Below are positions 25,348 through 33,127 of a DNA stretch of 46,655 nt, piece after piece. Below the pieces are notes generated by a model. The model worked only from the letters and a program-made list of their open reading frames with translations. It did no database searches and was not told the origin of the DNA. The stretch covers positions 1-46,655 of the forward strand of contig JBHIBY010000013.1 in the NCBI GenBank assembly GCA_046759305.1, written 5' to 3'. Position numbers and translations under genes: made by a program. The stretch's first letter is position 1. Each line of letters begins with the position of its first letter. The DNA is from JADFRG01 sp046759305. Its GTDB lineage: Bacteria; Chloroflexota; Anaerolineae; Anaerolineales; E44-bin32.

Positions 25348-25812
25348 ATGGAAATCCTGGGAATAGGCCCGCTCGAACTGCTTTTCATCCTCTTGATCGC
25401 GCTTATCGCTGTTGGACCGCGTGATCTGGGAAAGGCGGCCCGCTCAACGGGCCGCTTGTTGAATCAACTCTACAAGTCCGAGGCCTGGCAAAACCTGGGC
25501 GCAGCTTCTCGGAGCCTTCGCACCCTACCCAATCGGCTTGCGAGGGAGGCGGCCCTAGAAGAGCTGGCCCAAGTCAAGAGTGAAATGGAAGAAGGCGTCA
25601 CGTCAGGGATCGATCAGCTCAAATCGGACATCGATCGGTCGATGGATACCAATCCACCGCCCGAAGCCAAGGAGCCGAGGGAAGCCGAGCTCTCGCCGAA
25701 CAACCTCGATACAGGGCAAGCGAAGGACGATGTGGATCAGCCGAGTGATATCAATCCCGTTTCCGACAAACTTAGCGATTCCCCCGAACCCCCCATCCCC
25801 GAAGAAGACTGA
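25348..25812 (+). CDS. Sec-independent translocase subunit, TatA/TatB type
   Basis: 154 aa. One N-terminal membrane helix (GPLELLFILLIALIAVGPRD), the typical Gly-Pro hinge and the amphipathic helix LGKAARSTGRLLNQLYKSEA. The rest is a Glu/Ser/Pro-rich tail. Length and sequence look closer to TatB, but only one such gene is present here, so it may serve both roles. Lies 18 bp after nusB and 3 bp before tatC. Confidence 0.88.
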   Translation: MEILGIGPLELLFILLIALIAVGPRDLGKAARSTGRLLNQLYKSEAWQNLGAASRSLRTLPNRLAREAALEELAQVKSEMEEGVTSGIDQLKSDIDRSMDTNPPPEAKEPREAELSPNNLDTGQAKDDVDQPSDINPVSDKLSDSPEPPIPEED

Positions 25813-25815
25813 TCG

Positions 25816-26712
25816 ATGCGTGAGCGAATACGAACGCTGGCAGGAAAGCTCTGGTGGCTAATCACGACCCCAGTCCGGGCTCTCTTGTGGCCCTATCGCA
25901 AATTCCGAGCGTTCCTGGATCAGGAGCCGGATGACAGCTCAACAGCGGATGTCATCGCGCGGGCATTTGAGGAACCTATGCTGCTGGTCGACCACCTTGA
26001 AGATCTGCGGCGTCATCTTTTCCGTGCATTGATCGTACTTATCGGAATGACGGTGTTGAGCTTCGCGTTCGCTTCACGGATTTTGAACTTTTTAGCTCAA
26101 CCCGTGGGCGGCCTTGAGGCGCTTCAGGCGATCGAGGTTACTGAATCTATTGGCACCTTTATGCGCGTCTCGCTGATGACCGGGTTTGTCCTAGCGTTTC
26201 CCTACATTCTCTTTGAAATACTAGCCTTCATAAATCCCGGATTGAAACGTAGCGAGCGCCGACTGATGCTATTCGCGATCCCGTTCTCGTTCTTGCTGTT
26301 TGCCGGTGGGATCCTATTCACCTACTTCATCGTTCTTCCTGCCGCACTGTCGTTCCTGCTTAACTTCATGGGTGTAACTACAGTGCCGCGCCCATCGAAT
26401 TACGTGCGCTTCGTTACCAGCCTGATGTTCTGGATCGGTATGGCGTTCCAATTTCCGCTCGTGATTTACGTGCTGGCCGGTTTAGGGTTAGTAAAGGCTC
26501 GATCGTTAGCACGCAACTGGCGCATGGCGCTCGTGGGTATCGCAGTCTTGGCAGCAGCTGCTACTCCGACCGTGGATCCCGTGAACATGGCGCTCGTCAT
26601 GGCCCCTATGATCGTGCTCTACTTCGTCAGCATCCTGCTAGCCGCGCTGGCCGGCTCAAGCAGGCGCAGACGCGCCGCGCGCGAGGCTCAGCCCGCAGAC
26701 ACAAACCTTTAG
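25816..26712 (+). CDS. tatC: Sec-independent protein translocase TatC
   Basis: 298 aa. The core begins near residue 58 with LLVDHLEDLRRHLFRAL, matching the family HLxELRxRL motif, and has six membrane helices. Landmarks are FMRVSLMTGFVLAFPYILFE, INPGLKRSERR, and ATPTVDPVNM late in the protein. TatC recognises the twin-arginine signal; a likely client in this window is the DUF1800 protein. The N-terminus carries an extra about 55-residue cytoplasmic, Trp/Arg-rich stretch, and the end is Arg-rich. Confidence 0.94.
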   Translation: MRERIRTLAGKLWWLITTPVRALLWPYRKFRAFLDQEPDDSSTADVIARAFEEPMLLVDHLEDLRRHLFRALIVLIGMTVLSFAFASRILNFLAQPVGGLEALQAIEVTESIGTFMRVSLMTGFVLAFPYILFEILAFINPGLKRSERRLMLFAIPFSFLLFAGGILFTYFIVLPAALSFLLNFMGVTTVPRPSNYVRFVTSLMFWIGMAFQFPLVIYVLAGLGLVKARSLARNWRMALVGIAVLAAAATPTVDPVNMALVMAPMIVLYFVSILLAALAGSSRRRRAAREAQPADTNL

Positions 26713-26724
26713 CCTCTCCCACGG

Positions 26725-27351
26725 CTAGCGAGAATAGGTCCCCATCAATTCGGTCTGGGCCAGGATGTGGCCCTCCATGGCCTCGAGCACCTGCTCTTTG
26801 GTTGCACCGACTTCCAAGTCAAGGACTACGTCCAGCGCATACAACTTGAGGAAGTAGCGGTGCTCGCCGGAGGGCGGACAAGGTCCTCCATAGCCAATGG
26901 AATTCCAGCTGTTCGACCCGTGAAGGGCACCGTTGGCCAGCATGGGGTCGGGATCGATTGCCTCCGGCAGTGAACGGGCCGCAGGTGGCAGGTTGAACAG
27001 CACCCAATGCACCCATGTGCCACCCGGCGCGTCGGGGTCGTCGAAGATTAGCGCGAAACTCTGGGGCTCGCTGGGTGGATTGGTCCAGGTCAGCCGCGGG
27101 GAGATGTTTTCCCCATCGCATGAATGGAGCGCAGGAATCGCTTCCGCTTGTTGATAAGCTGCGCTCGTTAGTCGGAACTCGAGCTCTTCCAATGGTAGGT
27201 CCTCCACTTCTGTTGGAGTTGCCTCAGGTTCAACCACCGGCGCAGCCGGAGATACAGCCAGTGTCGGCACGGTAGGTGTGTCGGTAGGGACAATCTCCGA
27301 TGCGCACGCCACAAGTAAGGCTGCAGTCACTCCTACCGCAATTGCTTTCAT
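26725..27351 (-). CDS. PEBP (YbhB/YbcL-type) lipoprotein
   Basis: About 208 aa from ATG 27351. The frame stays open up to 27453 but that part is repeat DNA. Signal peptide MKAIAVGVTAALLVACASE has a lipobox Cys. After a Pro/Thr/Glu linker comes the phosphatidylethanolamine-binding fold: HSCDGENISPRLTW, FALIFDDPDAPGGTWVHWVL with the DPDAP and HW ligand-site motifs, and GYGGPCPPSGEHRYFLKLYA. Bacterial PEBPs are small ligand-binding proteins of unclear function. Convergent with tatC, 12 bp apart. A palindrome and repeat array lie directly upstream. Confidence 0.88.
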   Translation of the reverse strand: MKAIAVGVTAALLVACASEIVPTDTPTVPTLAVSPAAPVVEPEATPTEVEDLPLEELEFRLTSAAYQQAEAIPALHSCDGENISPRLTWTNPPSEPQSFALIFDDPDAPGGTWVHWVLFNLPPAARSLPEAIDPDPMLANGALHGSNSWNSIGYGGPCPPSGEHRYFLKLYALDVVLDLEVGATKEQVLEAMEGHILAQTELMGTYSR

Positions 27352-27377
27352 TACGAACCTCCGCCCGCAAATCGTAG

Positions 27378-27397
27378 CATGGTTACCGGTAACCATG
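27378..27397. promoter_or_regulatory. 20-bp perfect palindrome, likely operator
   Basis: CATGGTTACCGGTAACCATG is fully self-complementary and lies 27 bp upstream of the PEBP start codon. Its right half GTAACCAT recurs as the first half of the 19-bp repeats that follow. It fits a binding site for a dimeric regulator, though no dedicated regulator is adjacent. Confidence 0.55.
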
Positions 27398-27483
27398 ACA
27401 GGCGTTCGTAACCATTGCCGATAGCGGTAGATATGACTGACATCCGTGACCATTTCCGATACTGGTACACATCACCAGCATCG
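27389..27483. repeat. Array of five degenerate 19-bp tandem repeats
   Basis: Units begin at 27389, 27408, 27427, 27446 and 27465. Every unit starts with GT, has AT at positions 7-8 and C at position 11; the approximate consensus is GTAACCATnnCnGATAncG. The first unit overlaps the 20-bp palindrome. The 19-bp period is not a multiple of three, so it is not coding periodicity. It lies between the PEBP gene (-) and the thiolase-like gene (+) and could be a regulator array or a decayed minisatellite. Confidence 0.7.
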
Positions 27484-27556
27484 GACGCTGTGACCTCGAT
27501 TCGTCGAAAGGGTCTGCAGAGGTAGAATGAGCCCACCGCTGGAGGGTACGATCTCA

Positions 27557-28924
27557 ATGCGTCCCGTCTATGCCCTGTCAGGTGGAGTTTCGAAGTTCAC
27601 TAAGGCTCGACCCGACAAAACGTTCCAAGCCGTCGTCAAAGAAGCCTACGACTATGCCATCGAAGACATCGGATTGGACTTCCCGACATTCACCTCGCTG
27701 GTCGATGGCTCTGTAGCCTCCTACTTCTCGGATCACTTCAACCGTCAGCTCAAAGCCGGCACCATGGTGCAGGACTATCTGGGCCTGAATCCTAAGCCAA
27801 GCCACCGTGTCGAGGGCGGAGGCGCCACCGGTGGGCTGAGCTTTCAGGAGGGCTGGAAATCGGTCGCCTCGGGACACATGGACGTGTGCGTAGTGTACGG
27901 CTGGGAGACGATGAGCCATGTTGAGACCTGGAAGGGCAACGAGTTCATCGCCCTGGCCTCGGACGTTTCATGGGACTATCCGGTGGGCGGCTTCTATTCC
28001 GGCTACTACGCCATGATGGTCACCCGCCACATGAAGGAGTACGGGACCACCGTCGAGCAGATGGCGGCGGTGTCCGTCAAGAACCACCTCAACGCCTATC
28101 ACAACCCCTACGCGCAGAAGCGCAATCGCTACACGATCGAGGACGTGCGCAACTCTGTGATGGTCGCCTGGCCGCTCACCCGGCTGGATATCTGCGTGAT
28201 GTCGGACGGCGCGGCCGCCACGACTCTCGTCTCGGACGAGGGCCTCAAGCGGCTGGAGGACGCCGGAGCGAAGATCCCACGCCCGCTGGTGCAGGTGACC
28301 GGCATCGGCCGCGGGACGGACGCGATGCGCATGGCCGACCGGCCGCACGTCGATTATGAGACCTTTATGCGTGACTACGCCACAGAGCTCGAAGCAGGCT
28401 CAGATGATACCCGAACCTACTACCAGAAGCTGTGGGAGAAAGGCACCCGCTATCCAGGCGTGCACTCATTCCGTGCAGGACGTGCGGCGGGCAACATGGC
28501 GTGGAAACACGCCGGCATCACTGAGCCGCTTCAAGAGTTGGATTTCATCGAGCTACACGACGCCTACACTTCCAGCGAAATTCAGACCTACGAGGATTTG
28601 GGCCTCTGTCGCTACGGCGAGGGAGGCCCCTTTGCGGTCTCCGGAAAAGCCTTTATGCCAGGGGTCGACTACGGACTCGACCTCCCGGACGCGCCCGAGT
28701 GCCCGGTCAATCCCTCTGGTGGACTCATCGCCTGCGGTCATCCGGTCGGTGCGACCGGGCTGATGCAAGCGGTGTTCGCCATCTGGCAGATCCAGGGGAC
28801 GATCGAGCAGCACTTCGATGACGCCACCCTGCAAGTAGAAGGCGCCAAACGCGGGGCGATACACTCACACGCCGGCACCGGAACCTACGTGACGGTGAGC
28901 GTGCTGGAGGCCGAAAATGCCTAA
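27557..28924 (+). CDS. Thiolase-superfamily protein lacking the nucleophilic cysteine
   Basis: About 455 aa from ATG 27557 (preceded by GGAGGG); ATG 27527 is an alternative. SCP-x/lipid-transfer-type thiolase fold: VVYGWETMSHV, MSDGAAATTLVSD, ELHDAYTSSEIQTYEDLGLC, NPSGGLIACGHPVGATG. Where thiolases have VExACASGG, this has VEGGGATGG (85-93), so the acyl-accepting Cys is Gly89. The GHP His is kept. It is therefore unlikely to be an ordinary thiolase. A thiolase-like/DUF35 pair without the Cys resembles the steroid side-chain retro-aldolase Ltp2-ChsH2. The middle third is visibly more GC-rich than its surroundings. Overlaps the DUF35 gene by 8 bp. Confidence 0.85.
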   Translation: MRPVYALSGGVSKFTKARPDKTFQAVVKEAYDYAIEDIGLDFPTFTSLVDGSVASYFSDHFNRQLKAGTMVQDYLGLNPKPSHRVEGGGATGGLSFQEGWKSVASGHMDVCVVYGWETMSHVETWKGNEFIALASDVSWDYPVGGFYSGYYAMMVTRHMKEYGTTVEQMAAVSVKNHLNAYHNPYAQKRNRYTIEDVRNSVMVAWPLTRLDICVMSDGAAATTLVSDEGLKRLEDAGAKIPRPLVQVTGIGRGTDAMRMADRPHVDYETFMRDYATELEAGSDDTRTYYQKLWEKGTRYPGVHSFRAGRAAGNMAWKHAGITEPLQELDFIELHDAYTSSEIQTYEDLGLCRYGEGGPFAVSGKAFMPGVDYGLDLPDAPECPVNPSGGLIACGHPVGATGLMQAVFAIWQIQGTIEQHFDDATLQVEGAKRGAIHSHAGTGTYVTVSVLEAENA

Positions 28925-29474
28925 GCTACCGAGCAGACGACCCGAAACCCTTGGTGGATATGTCGTGCACGGCATCCCGTTTCCCAGGGAGCTGGATCCG
29001 GATGCTCTGGCGTTCCTCAAGCGAATGGCGCCACTCCAGATTGAGCAGGAATACAAAATCACCTATTTGCACTCCTACGGGCAGGACAGCCCCTGGTTTG
29101 CGGGAGCTTCCAACAAGCGACTTTTGGCCAATCAAGACCCGAAAACTGGCTACACCTATGCCACCCCGCGCGGCCACGATATGTACTCTGGCGAAGAAAC
29201 AGAATGGATCGAGATTTCGGAACGAAAGGCTAGCATTCACGCTTTCACGGTCTGCCATTTCGGCTCTGAAGAATTCCTACCGGAGACACCTTTTATCCTG
29301 GCGCTTGTGGAATATGACGGCGTGGATACCCTGTTCCTCACGCGCTTGGTTGGCTTCGACCCGGAGGCAGCTTCGCTTGATTGGATCGGGATGGAGGTTG
29401 AGCCCCGTTTCTTGCGCAACAGCAAACTTAAGCCAACTGACGTCTATTTCATCCCGCGCCAAGCCGAAGATTGA
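28917..29474 (+). CDS. DUF35 OB-fold partner protein (zinc-ribbon cysteines lost)
   Basis: 185 aa. The C-terminal OB-fold region is recognisable (ISERKASIHAFTVCHFG ... PFILALVEYDGVDTLFLTRL ... IGMEVEPRF), and the position directly after a thiolase-like gene is the classic one. The rubredoxin-like zinc ribbon is not visible: only one Cys remains in the protein. In known complexes DUF35 proteins bridge or support thiolase-type enzymes. A structural role with the preceding Cys-less thiolase-like protein is the best inference. Assigning DUF35 rests on fold-like pattern and context, so it is less certain than its partner. Confidence 0.65.
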   Translation: MPKLPSRRPETLGGYVVHGIPFPRELDPDALAFLKRMAPLQIEQEYKITYLHSYGQDSPWFAGASNKRLLANQDPKTGYTYATPRGHDMYSGEETEWIEISERKASIHAFTVCHFGSEEFLPETPFILALVEYDGVDTLFLTRLVGFDPEAASLDWIGMEVEPRFLRNSKLKPTDVYFIPRQAED

Positions 29475-29483
29475 GGCTTCTCA

Positions 29484-30233
29484 TTGCCCCAGAGCCTTTC
29501 ACCTGATCACCCCAACCTGCTGAAAGCGGTCAACCGGCTGCGGCGTATCCTGATAGCTTGGGCCGCGCTGTTCGCTGGAATGATGGCACTTACGTTCCTG
29601 TCCAAGCCGGGCGTGATCCCTATCCAATGGATGGCCGGGCTCGCACTCTTGATTGTGAGCGCCGCGCCGAATCCTTCGCGCAACGGATCATTTCTAGGGA
29701 TACAGCCGGCACTTCTGGGGCTTGTCTCGGTGACCTGGGCACTGTCATTGCTCGGCCTCGTACCGGCCATCAATGAATTGTTCGCGCTAGACCCAATCGT
29801 CTTGATGTTTGAGGCCGGCCTCATTGAGAGTCTGGCCCTGGCGTTCGTGCGCGGCATCCTGGTTGTGATGGCGTGGAATCAGCATTTGTTTTATCGGATG
29901 CTTTATGGAACCCAGGGCACCGTTGGATTGGAACCTGGCGCTCCCGACATCCCGGAAGTGGTTCCAAACCGCGCTGCGCTGGTCGAAACCTATGCTCGCT
30001 GGGCCGGCATCTCAGGCGGTTTGATTGTGCTCACTGCGTTCGTACTCCCAAACAGGGATCTCCTACTGCCCTTGCTCTCCAGCTCGCTGGGTGCGGGCAT
30101 GGTAGCCATCGGTCTCGGAGTGGGGGTGGCGTTCTCTCCAACTGACCGTCGTCGGGCGGCCCTTGGATCAATTGTGCTCGGGGGCATCATCTTCGTAGTT
30201 TCGATCACATCTGCACGCCTGTTGGGGCTATGA
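29484..30233 (+). CDS. Polytopic membrane protein, function unknown
   Basis: 249 aa with a TTG start. About seven hydrophobic segments, for example LIAWAALFAGMMALTFL, IQPALLGLVSVTWALSLLGL, LALAFVRGILVVMAW, and two near the end. A soluble loop with TQGTVGLEPGAPDIPEVVPN sits in the middle. I recognise no family. Its stop overlaps the next gene's ATG (ATGA), so the two membrane proteins are probably made together. Confidence 0.7.
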   Translation: MPQSLSPDHPNLLKAVNRLRRILIAWAALFAGMMALTFLSKPGVIPIQWMAGLALLIVSAAPNPSRNGSFLGIQPALLGLVSVTWALSLLGLVPAINELFALDPIVLMFEAGLIESLALAFVRGILVVMAWNQHLFYRMLYGTQGTVGLEPGAPDIPEVVPNRAALVETYARWAGISGGLIVLTAFVLPNRDLLLPLLSSSLGAGMVAIGLGVGVAFSPTDRRRAALGSIVLGGIIFVVSITSARLLGL

Positions 30234-31003
30234 ACGAGCTGGGAAGTGCAAAGATGCTGCACAAGGTGCGCCGCCGTGAGCGGCGGGTATATCTTGTGTT
30301 GGCTGGTTTGGGGCTGATAGCAGGAGCTGGATTCCTCGGGATGGGCGCATATCGTTGGACCTTTGCGCTGAGCAATTACGGCCCTGCGGTGGTCTGGCGC
30401 TGGAGCGCAGCATGGCTGGCAGTTGGTATGTTGTTTCTTATCATCGGATTGATCGGAGCCGCCTGGGTCTTCCGATGGAATTGGCTTGCAGTTACCACTT
30501 ATGAGAAGGGGATGCAGATTCAGCATCGGAGGCATATGTCCTTCGTGACCTGGAGCGAGATCCAAGAAGTTCTTGTATCCGGTGTCACCTACGGCGTGCT
30601 GGGGTTGATCTGGGGATCACGCTCGAGTTTGCGGCTTGAGATCGCAGGGGGGCGCAAGCATCGATTTCCAGATACTCTGGCCGGGCTCCCGCAACTGATT
30701 ACGACCATTAAGAGTCACGTCTACCCACGCCTGCTTAATGAATACTCCCAACACCTGCGGAACGGACAACCGGTGGCCTTCGGTCCGCTACAGGTACGTC
30801 CAGAGGGCATTGCCAAGGGTCAGCGAAGGCTGGGTTGGAGTGAAGTCGCCTCAGCTGACTTGAAAGACGGCACCATCTACCTCAAAACAAACCAGCGGGG
30901 GGCTCCAATTCGAGTACGCGCGAACGCGGTTCCCAATGCGGAAATCTGCCTTCAGTTGATACAGCACTATGCCAAACAGTCGAATACCTCAGGAAGAAAC
31001 TAA
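30230..31003 (+). CDS. Membrane protein with PH-like C-terminal domain (DUF6585 type)
   Basis: 257 aa. Two membrane helices within the first 85 residues (YLVLAGLGLIAGAGFLGMGA and SAAWLAVGMLFLIIGLIGA), then a cytoplasmic part with YEKGMQIQHRRHMSFVTWSE, a strand-rich region and LGWSEVASADLKDGTIYLK. That last stretch is typical of PH-like DUF6585 proteins. Possibly a lipid- or protein-binding membrane adaptor; function unknown. Translationally coupled to the gene before it. Confidence 0.7.
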   Translation: MNELGSAKMLHKVRRRERRVYLVLAGLGLIAGAGFLGMGAYRWTFALSNYGPAVVWRWSAAWLAVGMLFLIIGLIGAAWVFRWNWLAVTTYEKGMQIQHRRHMSFVTWSEIQEVLVSGVTYGVLGLIWGSRSSLRLEIAGGRKHRFPDTLAGLPQLITTIKSHVYPRLLNEYSQHLRNGQPVAFGPLQVRPEGIAKGQRRLGWSEVASADLKDGTIYLKTNQRGAPIRVRANAVPNAEICLQLIQHYAKQSNTSGRN

Positions 31004-31048
31004 CCCGAATGCGACGCACCGCACAGAAGCGCTTCCAAGGCCGCACTG

Positions 31049-33010
31049 ATGAGTCTTGAAACTGGCTCAAGCCATCCCGTGGTCTGGGAGCCGAGCCCCG
31101 ACTACATCGAGCGCGCTCACCTGACACAGTTCATGCGCCAGCATGAGCTGGCTGATTTCGAGACGCTGATGGATCGCTCCACAAAGGACGTAGCCTGGTT
31201 TACGGAGGCTGTACTGGATTATTTGGACGTCCGCTTCACGCGACCTTATTCTCAAATCGTTGATTTGTCGGATGGAATCGCGTGGCCTAAGTGGTGCGTT
31301 GATGGGCGCATGAACATCGTCCACAACTGTCTTGATAAGTATGTGGGTACGGAGACTGAATCTCGGCCGGCCCTGATCTGGGAAGGAGAAGGCGGTGAGG
31401 TACGCTCCCTTAGCTACAAGGAACTTCGCACGCAAGTGAACCAGGCGGCCGGTGGTTTTCGCTCTCTGGGATTGGGAGCTGGCGATGCGATTGGCATCTA
31501 CATGCCGATGGTCCCGGAAATTGCGATTGCGTTGCTGGCAATCGCAAAGATTGGTGGCGTAATCCTGCCGCTATTCTCCGGCTATGGAGCTGGAGCGGTC
31601 GCCTCTCGGTTGGCGGATGGAGAAGCTAAGGCATTGATCACCGCCGACGGATTCCCCCGGCGAGGATCCATGATAGAGATGAAGAACGTCGCGGACCAGG
31701 CTGCGCAGGCCTGTCCCTCTCTCAAGCATGTCGTGGTCTATTCGCATGCCGGTCTGCCTATTGAGCTGATTGAAGGAAGAGACCTCGCATGGGAATCCCT
31801 GATAGCCGAGCAGCCAACAGAGGCGGAAACCGCAGACACAGAAGCTGAGACACCGCTGATGGTGATATACACCTCCGGCACTACCGGAACCCCGAAGGGC
31901 GCGATCCACACTCACTGTGGATTCCCCGTAAAAGCTGCCCAAGATATGGCGTTCGGGATGGACGTTCATCCCGGTGATCGAATTTACTGGATGACAGACA
32001 TGGGCTGGATGATGGGTCCGTGGCTGGTGTTTGGCGCGCTAATGCTAGGGGGCACGTTCCTCATCTTCGATGGAGCTCCTGACTTTCCGGGTCCGGATCG
32101 CGTCTGGGATCTCGTGCAGCGCCACCGCATCACAAGCCTCGGTATTTCACCCACCCTTGTGCGCGCGCTGATTCCACACGGCGACAGACCCTACCAGTCG
32201 CATGAGCTTTCCTCACTGCGCTTCTTCGGTTCAACTGGCGAACCCTGGAACCCGGATCCGTGGATGTGGCTGTTTCAAAAGGTAGGTGGAGGCACTCGAC
32301 CGATTATCAACTATTCGGGGGGAACCGAAATTTCGGGTGGCATTCTGATGGGAAACCCGATCCTGCCGTTAAAGCCAACTGCATTTGCCGGCCCATGCCC
32401 TGGTATTGCAGCCGACGTTTTCGATGAAAACGGTCATTCGGTTCGCGGTCAAGTGGGTGAGTTGGTGATCAAGGCACCATGGATCGGCATGACGCGCGGT
32501 TTCTGGCGGGAACCGGAGCGATATCTAGAAACCTACTGGTCGCGCTGGCCAGATATCTGGGTTCACGGTGATTTCGCGGCGATAGACCCGGATGGTTCAT
32601 GGTACATCCTCGGTCGCTCGGATGACACGATCAAGATTGCGGGCAAGCGCTTAGGACCCGCGGAAGTCGAATCGGTACTCGTTGACCATCCGGCGGTCGT
32701 AGAAGCCGCTGCGATCGGCATTCCGCACACGGTCAAGGGCAGCGCGCTTATTGCCTTCTGCGTTCTTGCCCCCAAGATCAAACCCTCCGACGAGCTTTCC
32801 GGTGTACTCCGGGAGAAGGTATCCATCGAATTGGGCAAACCGCTCGCTCCCAGCCGCGTCGAATTCCTGAAGGATTTACCTAAGACTCGTAATGCGAAGG
32901 TGATGCGGCGAATGATACGCGCCGCCTATCTGGGTGAGGAATATGGCGACACGTCGGCGCTGCTCAATCCTGAAGCACTGGATGAGATTGCGAGCTCAAG
33001 GACCGACTAG
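31049..33010 (+). CDS. AMP-forming acyl-CoA synthetase (acetyl-CoA synthetase-like)
   Basis: 653 aa, adenylate-forming family. N-terminal ACS-type cap (DVAWFTEAVLDYLDVRF ... WCVDGRMNIVHNCLDKYVG), P-loop YTSGTTGTPKGAIHTH, YWMTDMGWMMGPW, STGEPWNPDPW, YSGGTEISGG, the hinge GRSDDTIKIAGKRLGPAEVE, and the catalytic Lys in KTRNAKVMRR. It activates a carboxylic acid to its CoA thioester through an acyl-AMP. The layout matches acetyl/acetoacetyl-CoA synthetases, but chain length cannot be fixed. Context with acyl-CoA dehydrogenase and the thiolase-like pair suggests feeding a CoA-linked degradation route. Confidence 0.92.
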   Translation: MSLETGSSHPVVWEPSPDYIERAHLTQFMRQHELADFETLMDRSTKDVAWFTEAVLDYLDVRFTRPYSQIVDLSDGIAWPKWCVDGRMNIVHNCLDKYVGTETESRPALIWEGEGGEVRSLSYKELRTQVNQAAGGFRSLGLGAGDAIGIYMPMVPEIAIALLAIAKIGGVILPLFSGYGAGAVASRLADGEAKALITADGFPRRGSMIEMKNVADQAAQACPSLKHVVVYSHAGLPIELIEGRDLAWESLIAEQPTEAETADTEAETPLMVIYTSGTTGTPKGAIHTHCGFPVKAAQDMAFGMDVHPGDRIYWMTDMGWMMGPWLVFGALMLGGTFLIFDGAPDFPGPDRVWDLVQRHRITSLGISPTLVRALIPHGDRPYQSHELSSLRFFGSTGEPWNPDPWMWLFQKVGGGTRPIINYSGGTEISGGILMGNPILPLKPTAFAGPCPGIAADVFDENGHSVRGQVGELVIKAPWIGMTRGFWREPERYLETYWSRWPDIWVHGDFAAIDPDGSWYILGRSDDTIKIAGKRLGPAEVESVLVDHPAVVEAAAIGIPHTVKGSALIAFCVLAPKIKPSDELSGVLREKVSIELGKPLAPSRVEFLKDLPKTRNAKVMRRMIRAAYLGEEYGDTSALLNPEALDEIASSRTD

Positions 33011-33014
33011 AGGT

Positions 33015-33069
33015 TGATGAAGTACACAACTGGCAATGCAGGTAAGACTCTTCATCACTCGAATTGCCA
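33015..33069 (+). other. Possible RNA pseudoknot in the acyl-CoA dehydrogenase leader
   Basis: Two interleaved perfect complementary pairs: TGATGAAG (33015-33022) with CTTCATCA (33050-33057), and TGGCAAT (33031-33037) with ATTGCCA (33063-33069). The order 1-2-1'-2' is that of an H-type pseudoknot. It lies in the gap between the synthetase and dehydrogenase genes. There is no T-run, so it is not a terminator. It may be chance. Confidence 0.35.
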
Positions 33070-33127
33070 AAGTAGTTGAATATGCGCACATGTAGCTATG
33101 CGCTATTGATAATCCGAGGAGAACGTT

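Noticed and set aside
27968..28359. Long open frames antisense and in frame +1 within the thiolase-like gene
   Set aside because: They follow from the GC-rich codon pattern of the real gene; translations are Arg/His/Gly-rich without domains.
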